Shown piece by piece: positions 50,855 to 61,085 of a DNA stretch of 64,000 bases. The DNA is from Neptuniibacter pectenicola (lineage in GTDB: Bacteria > Pseudomonadota > Gammaproteobacteria > Pseudomonadales > Balneatricaceae), in assembly GCF_001597735.1 (NCBI RefSeq), contig NZ_LUTS01000003.1, positions 289,677 through 353,676 on the forward strand, written 5' to 3'. The notes beneath the pieces were generated by a model. That model saw nothing but the letters and a program-made list of their open reading frames with translations. It did not search any database and was not told the origin of the DNA. Both the position numbers and the translations under genes were made by a program. Within the stretch, counting starts at the first letter, position 1; every line of letters begins with the position of its first letter.

Positions 50855-51604
50855 ATGTGGTTTGGTGTGGTGACTCTTTTTCCTGAAATGTTCGATGCAA
50901 TTAGTTGCTACGGCGTGACGGGGCGAGGAGTAAAAAATGGTTTGATACAGATGCAGTGCTGGAACCCTCGGGATTTCACGCACGACAAGCATAAAACTGT
51001 AGATGACCGCCCTTATGGTGGCGGCCCAGGTATGTTGATGAAAGTTCAACCGCTTAGGGATGCTATTCATGCGGCAAAAGACGCTGCGGGTGATGAGGTA
51101 AAAGTTATTTACCTATCCCCACAGGGACGACGTATGGATCATAAAGGGATGCAGGAGCTAGCTTCTCGCAAGAGGCTGATTCTGGTAGCAGGGCGTTACG
51201 AAGGTATTGATGAACGCCTGATAGATGCAGAAATTGATGAAGAGTGGTCGCTAGGTGATTTTGTACTTAGTGGCGGGGAATTACCCGCGATGACCATGAT
51301 TGATGCAGTTTCCCGTTTAGTTCCTGGTGTTTTAGGACATCAAGATTCAGCTACCGAAGATTCCTTTTGTGATGGGTTGTTAGATTGCCCGCATTACACT
51401 AGGCCAGAGCAGTATGAGGATATGCAGGTACCTGAAGTGTTGCTGAGCGGCAACCATAAAGAGATCAGACGCTGGCGTCTGAAACAACAGCTGGGAAGGA
51501 CTTGGCAACGCCGACCTGACCTGCTCGAATCTCTTGAGTTAGACGCTGAGCAAAAGTCATTGTTAACCGATTTTATCCGGGAGACCCAAGGGTCCGAAGG
51601 TTGA
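50855..51604 (+). CDS. trmD: tRNA (guanine-N1)-methyltransferase TrmD
   Basis: A 249-residue SPOUT methyltransferase that makes m1G37 in tRNA. The trefoil-knot AdoMet site has [32 protein letters not shown] and [20 protein letters not shown]. Catalytic Asp is in [17 protein letters not shown]. Length is typical. Confidence 0.98.
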   Translation: MWFGVVTLFPEMFDAISCYGVTGRGVKNGLIQMQCWNPRDFTHDKHKTVDDRPYGGGPGMLMKVQPLRDAIHAAKDAAGDEVKVIYLSPQGRRMDHKGMQELASRKRLILVAGRYEGIDERLIDAEIDEEWSLGDFVLSGGELPAMTMIDAVSRLVPGVLGHQDSATEDSFCDGLLDCPHYTRPEQYEDMQVPEVLLSGNHKEIRRWRLKQQLGRTWQRRPDLLESLELDAEQKSLLTDFIRETQGSEG

Positions 51605-51621
51605 ATGTTTAGGAGCAAGCG

Positions 51622-51978
51622 ATGAGCGGCAAAAACCTAATTATTCAGCAGCTTGAAGCTGAACAAATGAATAAAGATATACCAGAATTTGCACCAGGTG
51701 ATACTGTTGTAGTTCAGGTAAGAGTTGTAGAGGGCGAGCGTACTCGTCTACAGGCGTTTGAAGGTGTAGTTCTAGGTAAGCGTAACCGCGGCCTAAACTC
51801 TGCATTCACAGTGCGTAAAATTTCTCACGGTGTGGGTGTTGAGCGTACTTTCCAAACTTTCAGTGCTACAGTTGATAGCATCGAAGTTAAGCGTCGTGGT
51901 GCGGTACGTCAGGCTAAACTTTACTACTTGCGCGAGCGTAGTGGTAGATCTGCACGTATTAAAGAAAAGTTGGGTTAA
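51622..51978 (+). CDS. rplS: 50S ribosomal protein L19
   Basis: A 118-residue L19 with [20 protein letters not shown], the family core [20 protein letters not shown] and a basic C-terminus [19 protein letters not shown]. It is the last gene of the operon, followed by a strong terminator. Confidence 0.98.
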   Translation: MSGKNLIIQQLEAEQMNKDIPEFAPGDTVVVQVRVVEGERTRLQAFEGVVLGKRNRGLNSAFTVRKISHGVGVERTFQTFSATVDSIEVKRRGAVRQAKLYYLRERSGRSARIKEKLG

Positions 51979-51997
51979 TCGCCTTTCCTTCTTTAGC

Positions 51998-52024
51998 AAA
52001 AAAGCGACTTCGGTCGCTTTTTTT
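51998..52024 (+). terminator. Rho-independent terminator after rplS
   Basis: A-rich run, GCGAC-TTCG-GTCGC tetraloop hairpin and a run of seven T residues. Confidence 0.95.
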
Positions 52025-52163
52025 GTGTTTGCCGTTTACCTGATCTCAATATCTGTTATAAACATGAGATAAAGTTGAGTATCTGCAGTCATCGTATTAG
52101 GGTTGACGTACAGACCCGTTTTACAGGTTGTTGGATACAGGGAACCTACAATTAGGTCAGTTT

Positions 52164-53594
52164 ATGCAAAAAACTATCATCAAGCGTATCGCCTTAATCT
52201 GTGCTGTTATTTTAGTGCCTGTCATACTGTTCGCCGGAGCGTACGGATTCGTTTGGTGGAAAGTATCTGAATTTGCCGATGATTTTTCCCGTGATATCTC
52301 CCCCTATGCAGAGATGAGCTATCAAGGTGTTTATATCGACCTGTTTCAATCCGAGGTTGGTTTGCGCGGTATGCGTTTTACTCCGGCAGGGATGAAAGGC
52401 GACATAGGTATTGATGAGACAACCTTAAAAGCGCCGTCATGGGGCTTTATTCTGAGCTTAGATGAGCAGTTATCCCAAGGTGAGCTGCCCGAATCATTTA
52501 ATATTGATATCAAAGGGATCGACCTGAACCTGCAAAGTGGTTATATGCAGGACTGGGGGCGCATGGCCGCCGATATGCAGCGCCAAAGCGGACCAAGCTA
52601 CGACACCTTAGCATGTGGTGATCGACACTATTTCTCCATCGCTGATATTCGAAAAATGGGCTATAACCATATTCGCAGCGACCTCTCTATCCAATACAAT
52701 TTTGATCGTATCGACAAACAACTCAATTTTAATATGCAGAGCAAAACGGCGAAGATGGCCGATGTGAGTATGTCGTTGAGTGTGGGTGTAACAGGCGATA
52801 CTTTGAATATGCAGACCTTAGCGTTTGCTCAGCCTCAATTAAAACGTATCAAAACCCGTTTTTATGATCGTGGCTATAACCTACGCCGAAACACCTTTTG
52901 TGCTGGGCTAAATAAAGAGCCGGTTAAAGAGTATCGTCAACGTTATAGCACGCTGCTAAATAAGCGTTTAAGTTATGAAGGGTGGACAATACCTGATCCG
53001 CTTTTTGACGCGATCGATAGCCTCAATAATCCCGGTGGCTCTTTTTATCTACGCGTCGATATACCGCAAGGGTTTGGTATGCAATCTATGGCTTTGATCC
53101 AACAGCCAACCGATCTGTTAGATGCGTTAAACCCGTACATTGAATTTAACGGTAAGGCGGTATCCTGGGAAGGTACTATGTGGTCGGAGCCCGACCCTGA
53201 AGGTCGTCGCTTACTGCATGAGTTGAATATTGGTACCGGTGTTGAGGACGATGATAACAGTGATGTCGCTGCTATCTCTGATGATGACGCTGAGCCGCAA
53301 GAATCAGACAAGTTTGCACATCCCGTTTATGAGCGCCGCAGTGCTTATGCGCAGCGCCGGGCAAAAAACAAAAAAGATGAAAAAGCCTTTAAAGTCGTGG
53401 ACGTGCCTAATTTAGCGGCACACCTTGGTGAGCCGGTTATCTTATATACTTATTTTGGCCGTAAAGTTGAAGGTCGATTGATCGATGTGGACGATAAGGT
53501 GATTACCGTTGAGCATCGTTTGGTGGATGGGCGCGGAACGGCTACCTACCCGATTTCCCGTGATAAAGTGCAAAGTGCGCGTCTTTATTACTAA
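52164..53594 (+). CDS. Inner-membrane-anchored periplasmic protein, unrecognised
   Basis: A 476-residue protein of unknown function. Residues 7-27 form one membrane helix (IALICAVILVPVILFAGAYG). The long periplasmic part (30-370) is strand-rich and AsmA-like in flavour (FNIDIKGIDLNLQSG; DVSMSLSVGVTGDTLNMQTL). An acidic disordered linker (about 365-390) and a basic stretch lead to a small beta-domain at the C-terminus (GEPVILYTYFGRKVEGRLID) resembling an SH3 or Sm-like barrel. ATG 52164 is preferred over the upstream in-frame start at 52128, since it starts at MQKTIIKR followed by the membrane helix. It stands alone between rplS and xerD. Confidence 0.75.
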   Translation: MQKTIIKRIALICAVILVPVILFAGAYGFVWWKVSEFADDFSRDISPYAEMSYQGVYIDLFQSEVGLRGMRFTPAGMKGDIGIDETTLKAPSWGFILSLDEQLSQGELPESFNIDIKGIDLNLQSGYMQDWGRMAADMQRQSGPSYDTLACGDRHYFSIADIRKMGYNHIRSDLSIQYNFDRIDKQLNFNMQSKTAKMADVSMSLSVGVTGDTLNMQTLAFAQPQLKRIKTRFYDRGYNLRRNTFCAGLNKEPVKEYRQRYSTLLNKRLSYEGWTIPDPLFDAIDSLNNPGGSFYLRVDIPQGFGMQSMALIQQPTDLLDALNPYIEFNGKAVSWEGTMWSEPDPEGRRLLHELNIGTGVEDDDNSDVAAISDDDAEPQESDKFAHPVYERRSAYAQRRAKNKKDEKAFKVVDVPNLAAHLGEPVILYTYFGRKVEGRLIDVDDKVITVEHRLVDGRGTATYPISRDKVQSARLYY

Positions 53595-53641
53595 TCAACA
53601 TTGTCCGTTTATGTATCAACCTCTTTTTGGACGGGGTAGCT

Positions 53642-54568
53642 ATGCCTGCCTCGCCTAAACGTTCGCGCGTGCTAGATGAGCGTGATCGTCAAATCATTGA
53701 TACATACCTCGATGCCATATGGATGGAGAAGGGGTTAAGTGAAAACACCTTATCCTCTTACCGCCGTGACCTTAATCAATTTGGCTTATGGCTGAACCAG
53801 CGCGGAGGTCATTTGATCGCCTGTGTTCGCTCTGAACTACAGCAGTATTTAGGCTGGCGGGTAAAAGAGCGTTTACGTGCCAGCTCCACCTCGCGCATGC
53901 TCTCCTGTTTACGGGGATTTTATCGCTACCTTTTACGTGAAGAGTTAATTAGCGAAGATCCGGTGCTGTTAATTGATAGCCCGAAAAAAGGTCGGAATCT
54001 GCCTAAGACGTTAACGGAAGATGATGTTGAGCGGCTGTTAGATGCGCCCGAGCTAAATGATCCGATTCATTTTCGTGATCGCGCCATGTTGGAAGTGCTA
54101 TACGCCACAGGTTTGCGCGTCACTGAATTGGTCAGTTTGCAGCTGTTTGAAGTGAACTTAAATCAGGGCGTGATTCGCGTGATGGGTAAAGGTGGCAAAG
54201 AGCGTTTAGTGCCGCTGGGTGAAGAAGCGATCAGCTGGGTGCAGCGTTACATTGCACAGGTCAGGCCGCTGTTGTTAGGTGAAAATGTTAGCGATGTGCT
54301 GTTTCCGAGTCGACGGGGGCAGCAGATGACACGACAGACTTTTTGGCATCGAATAAAGCATTACGCCTTAGTGGCGGGTATTGATAAGCCCTTATCGCCC
54401 CATGTCATTAGGCACGCTTTTGCAACGCATTTGCTTAATCACGGGGCGGACCTTAGGGTGGTGCAGATGTTGTTGGGGCACAGTGATCTATCAACGACAC
54501 AAATTTATACGCACGTGGCGCAGCAAAGATTACAGTCTTTGCATCAGGAGCATCATCCACGTGGTTAA
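53642..54568 (+). CDS. xerD: Site-specific recombinase XerD
   Basis: A 308-residue tyrosine recombinase that resolves chromosome dimers at dif with XerC. The N-terminal SAM-like domain has EKGLSENTLSSYRRDLNQFG. Catalytic residues are Arg in YATGLRVTELVSL, Lys in GKGGKERLVPLGE, His/Arg in SPHVIRHAFATHLLNHGADL, His in LLGHSDLSTTQ and Tyr in IYTHV. I chose ATG 53642; the TTG at 53627 is inside the ribosome-binding region. The gene order xerD-dsbC-hom-thrC is shared with pseudomonads. Confidence 0.96.
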   Translation: MPASPKRSRVLDERDRQIIDTYLDAIWMEKGLSENTLSSYRRDLNQFGLWLNQRGGHLIACVRSELQQYLGWRVKERLRASSTSRMLSCLRGFYRYLLREELISEDPVLLIDSPKKGRNLPKTLTEDDVERLLDAPELNDPIHFRDRAMLEVLYATGLRVTELVSLQLFEVNLNQGVIRVMGKGGKERLVPLGEEAISWVQRYIAQVRPLLLGENVSDVLFPSRRGQQMTRQTFWHRIKHYALVAGIDKPLSPHVIRHAFATHLLNHGADLRVVQMLLGHSDLSTTQIYTHVAQQRLQSLHQEHHPRG

Positions 54569-54654
54569 TAACGGGAACTTAGCTGCGTAAATCGAGTCCT
54601 AACATGTAATATGCCATGTAGCTGAGACTATGGCGGTAAAATAGCTTGAGGGAA

Positions 54655-55395
54655 ATGATGAAAAAATTATTGGTATCGACACTGTTGTTAATGGGCGGTA
54701 TGAGCATGCAGGCTCAGGCGGCGGGTTCTGAAGCGTTAATTAAGCAGAACCTGCAAAAGGTTAATGCGCGCATTCAGGTCGAATCGATCAGTGAAGCCCC
54801 CGTAAAAGGGATGTATGAAGTGATGCTTAATACGGGTGAAGTACTGTATTCAGATGAAAAAGGTGAATATTTTTTACTCGGTAAACTTTATCAGTTTAGT
54901 GAGCAGGAAGGTTTTGTTGACCTAACTGAGCAAAAGCAGAGTGCGTTACGTAAAGAAGCCCTTGCTAAAATTCCCGCAGAGCAGATGATTGTATATCCAC
55001 CTAAAGGTGAAGTTAAAGCCACAGTGAATGTGTTTACCGACGTTGATTGTCCATACTGCCGCAAGCTACACGCGGAAGTGCCTAAATTGAATGCGATGGG
55101 TGTTCAGGTGAATTACCTTGCGTTCCCGCGTCAGGGTGCCGGCACAGCGACCTATAGAGATATGGTATCCATCTGGTGTGCAACGGATGCAGCCGCTCGT
55201 CGAAAGGCGATGGATATGGCGAAAAACGGTGGTGATTTAGAGGCGAAGACCTGTGATGACCCCGTGCTAGACCAGTTACACTTAGGGCAAAATATGGGTG
55301 TAACAGGTACGCCTGCTATCGTACTGTCTGATGGTACTTTACTGCCAGGCTATGTTCCTGCTGCGCAGCTGGCAAAAACATTAGAACTGAACTAA
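54655..55395 (+). CDS. dsbC: Thiol:disulfide interchange protein DsbC
   Basis: A 246-residue periplasmic disulfide isomerase. The signal peptide is MMKKLLVSTLLLMGGMSMQA then QAA. An N-terminal dimerisation domain (VESISEAPVKGMYEVMLNTG) precedes the thioredoxin-fold domain with active site DVDCPYCRKLH and cis-Pro GVTGTPAIVLSDG. ATG at 54655 or 54658 follows GAGGG. Confidence 0.95.
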   Translation: MMKKLLVSTLLLMGGMSMQAQAAGSEALIKQNLQKVNARIQVESISEAPVKGMYEVMLNTGEVLYSDEKGEYFLLGKLYQFSEQEGFVDLTEQKQSALRKEALAKIPAEQMIVYPPKGEVKATVNVFTDVDCPYCRKLHAEVPKLNAMGVQVNYLAFPRQGAGTATYRDMVSIWCATDAAARRKAMDMAKNGGDLEAKTCDDPVLDQLHLGQNMGVTGTPAIVLSDGTLLPGYVPAAQLAKTLELN

Positions 55396-55410
55396 TTCTC
55401 ACGACCTGTT

Positions 55411-55440
55411 AAATAAGGGAGCTTTTTAGCTCCCTTATTT
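55411..55440. terminator. Rho-independent terminator after dsbC
   Basis: AAATAAGGGAGCT / AGCTCCCTTATTT, a perfect 13-bp stem with a short T loop, 16 bases after the dsbC stop. Confidence 0.92.
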
Positions 55441-55490
55441 ATTTGTTTCGTTAGAGTGGTTGCAGAGATAGAGCTATTGTATTGTTTTGG

Positions 55491-55496
55491 CTATAA
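55491..55496 (+). promoter_or_regulatory. Likely -10 box upstream of hom
   Basis: A consensus TATAAT lies about 170 bp before the hom start. No convincing -35 and no threonine-type leader peptide or attenuator is seen between it and hom. Confidence 0.4.
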
Positions 55497-55666
55497 TACC
55501 CGGCTCATTTTTACGGAACTTATGTAAGTAGATCAATTTGCCATGTTTCAAGGTTTATTGGCTAAGTTGGTTTATCTGTTTCCGTTAGATTTCTTAATCA
55601 CAGTTATGACTCAATAGGTATATATACTGTGGGAAATAGTTGTTCAACAGCATGCGAGGTGCAAGT

Positions 55667-56968
55667 TTGAAACCGGTCAAAGTAGGTATCTGTGGATTAG
55701 GTACAGTCGGTGGTGGCACATACAATGTGCTGAAGCGAAATGCCGAAGAGATTGCTCGTCGGGCAGGACGTAAAATCATAGTGGAAGAAATTGGTGCGCG
55801 TCACACTAATCCGGACTGTGATACCAAAGGTATACAGCTTACAGATGATGTTTTTGCGGTGGCTAAAAACCCAGAAATTGATGTGGTTGTCGAGTTGATC
55901 GGTGGTTATGACGTAGCAAAAGAACTTGTGCTAACGGCTATAGAGCATGGCAAACATGTTGTAACTGCGAATAAAGCCTTAATCGCTGTGCACGGTAATG
56001 AGATTTTCGAAGCTGCGCAGAAAAAGAATGTCATGGTTGCATTTGAAGCGTCGGTTGCCGGTGGTATTCCGATCATCAAAGCGATCCGTGAAGGCTTGTC
56101 TGCGAATAAGATTAATTGGTTAGCCGGTATCATCAATGGTACAGGCAACTTCATCATGACTGAAATGCGTGATAAAGGTCGTGAGTTTTCCGATGTATTA
56201 GCCGAAGCTCAAGCACTGGGTTATGCCGAAGCAGATCCAACGTTTGACGTTGAAGGCATCGACGCTGCGCATAAGTTAACGATTTTAGCCTCTATCGCGT
56301 TCGGTATCCCTTTGCAGTTCGACAAAGCCTTTACTGAAGGCATCAGTAAAATCACCCGTGATGATGTGCAGTATGCTGAGGAACTTGGCTACCGTATTAA
56401 ACATTTAGGTGTGAGCCGTCGTACCGATAAAGGCGTTGAGCTGCGTGTGCATCCAACACTGATCCCTGAGTCTGCATTGATTGCGAATGTAAACGGCGTC
56501 ATGAACGCCATTTTGGTGGATGGCGATGCCGTTGGCCAAACAATGTATTACGGACCGGGTGCCGGTTCTGAACCGACGGCTTCCGCTGTCGTGGCTGATA
56601 TTGTTGATGTTGTACGTACCTTGACCGCTGATCGTGATAACCGCGTACCTCATTTGGCCTTCCAGCCATCTGAACTGTCGGATATGCCGATTCTGCCAAT
56701 GGATCAAACTGAAACTGCATACTACCTACGAATGAATGCTCAGGAGAAGCCAGGTGTCTTGGCGATGATCACGAGCATTCTTGGTGGTGAAGGTATCAAT
56801 ATTGAAGCGATCATTCAGAAAGCAACAAGCGAAGATCAGGTGCCGGTTATCATTTTGACCCAGTCGGTGCTTGAGCAGAAAATGAATGATGCAATTGCAA
56901 AAATCGAAGCGTTAGATGAGATTAACGGTAGCGTTACTCGTATTCGCGTTGAAAATTTTGGCCGTTAA
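55667..56968 (+). CDS. hom: Homoserine dehydrogenase
   Basis: A 433-residue NAD(P)-dependent enzyme converting aspartate semialdehyde to homoserine. The Rossmann motif is VKVGICGLGTVGGGTYNVLK, the active-site region is GIINGTGNFIMTEMRDKG, and a C-terminal ACT domain (about 350-430, AYYLRMNAQEKPGVLAMITS) gives threonine feedback. The best start is TTG 55667, with GAGGTG 5 bases upstream, giving LKPVKVGICGLGTVGGG as in pseudomonads. In-frame ATGs at 55640 and 55652 have no such site. Operon with thrC. Confidence 0.95.
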   Translation: MKPVKVGICGLGTVGGGTYNVLKRNAEEIARRAGRKIIVEEIGARHTNPDCDTKGIQLTDDVFAVAKNPEIDVVVELIGGYDVAKELVLTAIEHGKHVVTANKALIAVHGNEIFEAAQKKNVMVAFEASVAGGIPIIKAIREGLSANKINWLAGIINGTGNFIMTEMRDKGREFSDVLAEAQALGYAEADPTFDVEGIDAAHKLTILASIAFGIPLQFDKAFTEGISKITRDDVQYAEELGYRIKHLGVSRRTDKGVELRVHPTLIPESALIANVNGVMNAILVDGDAVGQTMYYGPGAGSEPTASAVVADIVDVVRTLTADRDNRVPHLAFQPSELSDMPILPMDQTETAYYLRMNAQEKPGVLAMITSILGGEGINIEAIIQKATSEDQVPVIILTQSVLEQKMNDAIAKIEALDEINGSVTRIRVENFGR

Positions 56969-56979
56969 GGAGTAATCCC

Positions 56980-58374
56980 GTGAAATATATTTCTACCCGG
57001 GGAAAAGCGCCGGCAATGAATTTTGAAGAAGTTCTTTTAGCTGGCTTGGCGAGTGACGGTGGCCTATATGTGCCTGAAACCTTGCCAACCTTCAGCAAAG
57101 AAGAGATCGCCTCTTGGGTAGGTCTGCCCTATAACGAACTGGCTTATAACGTGATCAAGCCATTTGTTGATGACTGTGTTGCTGATGCTGACCTTAAGCA
57201 GATGATTGATGAAACCTATGCGGGTTTCAATCATATCGCTGTGGCACCGATGAAAGAGCTCGGCACGAATGAGTGGATCCTAGAGCTATTTCACGGCCCA
57301 ACACTCGCGTTTAAAGACTTCGCCCTTCAGTTGTTAGGTCGCCTGATGGATTACGCGCTTGAAAAGCGTGGTGAGCATCTTGTGATTATGGGGGCCACTT
57401 CAGGTGATACCGGTTCAGCTGCGATTGAAGGTTGCTGCCATAGTAAACATCTGGATATTTTTATTCTGCACCCGCATAACCGCGTATCAGAAGTGCAGCG
57501 TCGCCAGATGACGACCGTCATTAAAGACAATGTGTATAACATTGCGCTAGAAGGCAACTTTGATGATTGTCAGCAGATGGTTAAAGACAGCTTTGCTAAT
57601 CAAGACTTCCTTAAAGGGATGAAGCTAGGCGCAGTCAACTCGATCAACTGGGCGCGTATTATGTCCCAGATCGTTTACTACTTCTCTGCTTCACTGGCTA
57701 TCGGTGGTCCTGAGCGTGAAGTGAGCTTCTCTGTACCGACCGGTAACTTTGGTGATATTTTTGCCGGTTACCTTGCTAAACAGATGGGCTTGCCGATCAA
57801 ACAGTTGGTTGTTGCCACAAACCGTAACGATATTCTGCACCGTGTTATCTCCGGTAACGATATGTCCAAAGGTGACTTAGTGCATACGCTATCGCCATCG
57901 ATGGATATTATGGTGTCATCAAACTTTGAACGTATGTTGTTTGATGTATACGGCAAAGATGGTGCCGCGATTGATGATCTAATGGCGCGCTTCTCGAAAG
58001 AATCGGTTGAACTCGATTCAGATCGTTGGGATAAAGTACGTGAACTGTTTGATAGCTGTGCCGTTGATGATGACGCGACCTGCGAAACCATCAAACAAGT
58101 GTACGCTGAGACAGAATACCTACTCGATCCGCACACAGCGATTGGTGTTAAAGCCGCGCGTGAATGCAACCGTGATAAATCTGTGCCTATGATTACACTG
58201 GCGACAGCGCATCCGGTTAAATTCCCAGAGCCTGTTGTTAAAGCCGGTTTGGAATCACCTCAGTTGCCAGCCCATATGGTTGATCTATTTGAGCGTGAGG
58301 AAAAGTTAGACGTATTAGACAATAATCTAAATACCGTCCAGCAGTTCATTGCGAGCCATGTTCATACAGAATAA
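56980..58374 (+). CDS. thrC: Threonine synthase
   Basis: A 464-residue PLP enzyme making threonine from phosphohomoserine. The N-terminal MKYISTRGKAPAMNFEEVLL, the PLP-lysine in HGPTLAFKDFALQLLGR and GATSGDTGSAAIEG are typical of the long (type 2) form. GTG start behind AAGGAG, 11 bp after hom. Both belong to threonine biosynthesis. Confidence 0.96.
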   Translation: MKYISTRGKAPAMNFEEVLLAGLASDGGLYVPETLPTFSKEEIASWVGLPYNELAYNVIKPFVDDCVADADLKQMIDETYAGFNHIAVAPMKELGTNEWILELFHGPTLAFKDFALQLLGRLMDYALEKRGEHLVIMGATSGDTGSAAIEGCCHSKHLDIFILHPHNRVSEVQRRQMTTVIKDNVYNIALEGNFDDCQQMVKDSFANQDFLKGMKLGAVNSINWARIMSQIVYYFSASLAIGGPEREVSFSVPTGNFGDIFAGYLAKQMGLPIKQLVVATNRNDILHRVISGNDMSKGDLVHTLSPSMDIMVSSNFERMLFDVYGKDGAAIDDLMARFSKESVELDSDRWDKVRELFDSCAVDDDATCETIKQVYAETEYLLDPHTAIGVKAARECNRDKSVPMITLATAHPVKFPEPVVKAGLESPQLPAHMVDLFEREEKLDVLDNNLNTVQQFIASHVHTE

Positions 58375-58400
58375 TTAATTGTGTGAATATGCTACTCTCA

Positions 58401-58430
58401 AAACCCGACGCGAATAACGTCGGGTTTTTT
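58401..58430 (+). terminator. Rho-independent terminator after thrC
   Basis: ACCCGACG / CGTCGGGT stem with a T-run, about 30 bases after the thrC stop. Confidence 0.92.
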
Positions 58431-58477
58431 GTATCTGGCAATTGATCGTTTTATAGTACAGCGAAGGGGAAACTGCG

Positions 58478-59329
58478 ATGACCGATCTATTTTTTTACCT
58501 CTCAAAAGTCTTTTGGGTGATCGTCCAGCCAGATCATTTTCTATTATTGGTTCTTGTGCTGGGCTTGCTGCTTTGGCGCAGGCTTTCAGGCGTGATCATG
58601 GTCTGGGGCTCCGTGTTAACTATGCTGGCTTTAAGTGTCTTCCCTATCGCTAATTATCTGCTTGAGCCTTTAGAACAGCGTTTTCCTAAGCCTGATTTAA
58701 CCCAGCTTGAAGCGCCTATCGCCGGTATTATTGTGTTGGGGGGCGGAGAGGAACCTGAACGCTCTGCTGTGCATAAGATGCCCCAGTTTAATAGTGCGGC
58801 GGAGCGGTTGATGGTGTTACCTTCCCTGATGCTGCGCTACCCTAACGCTAAGGTTATTTTTACCGGTGGCTCAGGCTCATTGTTACGTCCTGAATATCGC
58901 GGGGGTGATGTGGCTAAACAGTGGCTGACTGAGCAAGGTTTAGGCGCGCGGTTGATTGTAGAGCGAGATGCCCGAAACACATTTCAGAACGCACTATATA
59001 GCCGTGAAATCATTAATGAGCTTCACGCTGCGGGTGAGTTAGACGATGCCAATCAGGGCAAATGGCTATTAGTCACGTCGGCCTTCCATATGCCACGGTC
59101 GGTTGGCGTCTATCGTAAGGCCGGTATCGATGTGATCCCGTACCCGGTGGATTACAGACAGTTTAATAGCACGGTGCATCTTAGCCTGAATGCTAACATG
59201 GCAGAGTTGAACCAAGTGGTCCGTGAATGGATCGGCTTAGGTGCTTACTATTTAACAGAAAAAACAACAGAACTTATCCCCGGGCCATTAGCTTCAGCGC
59301 CTTTACTGACGGGAACCCTAGATAATTAA
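58478..59329 (+). CDS. elyC: ElyC-like envelope factor (DUF218)
   Basis: A 283-residue protein with two N-terminal membrane helices (about 8-60) and a DUF218 domain (IAGIIVLGGGEEPERSAVHK, AKVIFTGGSGSLLRPEYRGG, VERDARNTFQNALYSREI). E. coli ElyC supports lipid-carrier-dependent peptidoglycan assembly. The short relative YdcF lacks the membrane part. It overlaps recJ by 1 bp. Confidence 0.85.
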   Translation: MTDLFFYLSKVFWVIVQPDHFLLLVLVLGLLLWRRLSGVIMVWGSVLTMLALSVFPIANYLLEPLEQRFPKPDLTQLEAPIAGIIVLGGGEEPERSAVHKMPQFNSAAERLMVLPSLMLRYPNAKVIFTGGSGSLLRPEYRGGDVAKQWLTEQGLGARLIVERDARNTFQNALYSREIINELHAAGELDDANQGKWLLVTSAFHMPRSVGVYRKAGIDVIPYPVDYRQFNSTVHLSLNANMAELNQVVREWIGLGAYYLTEKTTELIPGPLASAPLLTGTLDN

Positions 59330-61068
59330 TGAAAGCGTTAGTGATTAATCGACGTGAAAGCGCCGACCCAAACTTACCTATATTTAGTCAAGCAAACCCT
59401 GTCCTTGCCCGCATCTATGCGTCACGGGGTATTCATGATTTAGACGGGTTAGGACGTAACCTGAATGAACTCCTACCCGACAGTGGTTTAGCGGGTATTG
59501 ATGGCGCGGTTGCGCGATTAGTAAGGGCGCTTCATCAACAGGAACGGATCATGATCATCGGTGATTTTGACTGTGACGGTGCCACCAGTACCGCGGTTGC
59601 TGTGCTCGCCCTGCGCATGATGGGCGCCGCCGACGTTTGCTACCTTGTTCCTAATCGCTTTGAGTATGGGTATGGCTTGAGTCCTGAAATCGTCATGGAA
59701 GCCTTAAAGCAGGCACCAGACCTGTTGATTACCGTTGATAATGGTATCTCTAGTATCGAGGGGGTGGCTGCCGCCAAGATCGCTAACCTCGATGTGGTCG
59801 TCACTGACCATCACCTTGCGGGCAGTGAACTACCTGATGCCTATGCCATTGTGAACCCTAATCAGCCCGGCTGTCATTTTAATGCCAAATCCACCTGTGG
59901 GGTGGGGGTCATCTTTTACGTGATGATCGCATTAAGACGCAAGCTGCAAGCGATGAACTGGTTTGAAGAGCAGGGCCTGCCGGTACCAAACTTAGGCAGT
60001 TTGCTCGACCTGGTTGCCTTAGGTACGGTCGCCGATGTGGTGCCTTTAGAGCAAAATAACCGTGTCTTAGTGTACCAAGGGTTACAACGCATCAAAGCGG
60101 GCCGTTGCCGTCCTGGTATTAAAGCGTTGATTGAACTGTCGGGGCGTCAACAACATAAAGTTGCCTCCTCTGATTTAGGCTACGCCTTAGCCCCGCGCCT
60201 TAACGCAGCGGGTCGCCTTGAGGATATGTCGATCGGGATTGAGTGCTTATTAACCGACTCCGAGCATAAAGCAAAAGAGCTGGCCGCCACCCTGAACGAC
60301 CTTAACCAAGAACGAAAGGCGATTGAGCAGGAGATGCAGCAGCAAGCGTTAGACCTGTTGGCGCACCTTCAGCTGGATGACGAAGCCTTACCGTACGGGT
60401 TGTCGCTCTATGAGCCCGAATGGCACCAAGGTGTGATTGGTATCCTAGCGTCCAGAATAAAAGAGAAAACCCATCGTCCGGTTATCGCGTTCGCCCAAGG
60501 TGATGAGGGTGAACTAAAAGGGTCCGCGCGCTCCATTAGTGGATTCCATATTCGTGATGGCCTAGATGCGATTGCGGCGAAACACCCTAGCCTACTGCGT
60601 AAATTTGGCGGCCATGCGATGGCGGCGGGATTAACCATTAGCGATAAAGACCTCGGGCTGTTTCAACAGGCCTTTGATGAAGAGGTTAGGCGGCAACTCT
60701 CCGAGGCCGATTTACAACAGCAAGTGATGACCGATGGTGTGTTAAATGCCGATGAGATGACCATTGAACTGGCTGAAATGCTCCGTGATGCAGGCCCTTG
60801 GGGGCACCAGTTCCCAGAACCGTTGTTCGAAGGTGAATTCTCCCTACTACAACAACGAATCGTCGGCCACCGCCACCTCAAGCTGGTATTGATGGAACCT
60901 GCTTCAGGATTAGCCATCGATGCGATACAGTTTAATGCCGATATGGACCAATGGCCGGATGAGTCACAGACCCACGTACGGGCTATCTATCGCTTAGATG
61001 TCAACGAATTCCGAGGCCGCAAAACCGTACAGATGCTCGTCGATCACCTATTAATCCCCGATCAGTAA
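59329..61068 (+). CDS. recJ: Single-strand exonuclease RecJ
   Basis: A 579-residue 5'-3' exonuclease acting in recombination and mismatch repair. The DHH phosphoesterase motifs are MIIGDFDCDGATSTAVAVLA, LLITVDNGISS and VVVTDHHLAGSELPDA. DHHA1 (SGFHIRDGLDAIAAKHPSLL, FGGHAMAAGLTI) and an OB-like C-terminal domain follow. It is the last recognisable core gene before the cassette array. Confidence 0.97.
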   Translation: MKALVINRRESADPNLPIFSQANPVLARIYASRGIHDLDGLGRNLNELLPDSGLAGIDGAVARLVRALHQQERIMIIGDFDCDGATSTAVAVLALRMMGAADVCYLVPNRFEYGYGLSPEIVMEALKQAPDLLITVDNGISSIEGVAAAKIANLDVVVTDHHLAGSELPDAYAIVNPNQPGCHFNAKSTCGVGVIFYVMIALRRKLQAMNWFEEQGLPVPNLGSLLDLVALGTVADVVPLEQNNRVLVYQGLQRIKAGRCRPGIKALIELSGRQQHKVASSDLGYALAPRLNAAGRLEDMSIGIECLLTDSEHKAKELAATLNDLNQERKAIEQEMQQQALDLLAHLQLDDEALPYGLSLYEPEWHQGVIGILASRIKEKTHRPVIAFAQGDEGELKGSARSISGFHIRDGLDAIAAKHPSLLRKFGGHAMAAGLTISDKDLGLFQQAFDEEVRRQLSEADLQQQVMTDGVLNADEMTIELAEMLRDAGPWGHQFPEPLFEGEFSLLQQRIVGHRHLKLVLMEPASGLAIDAIQFNADMDQWPDESQTHVRAIYRLDVNEFRGRKTVQMLVDHLLIPDQ

Positions 61069-61085
61069 AAAGTGGAACCCTAACC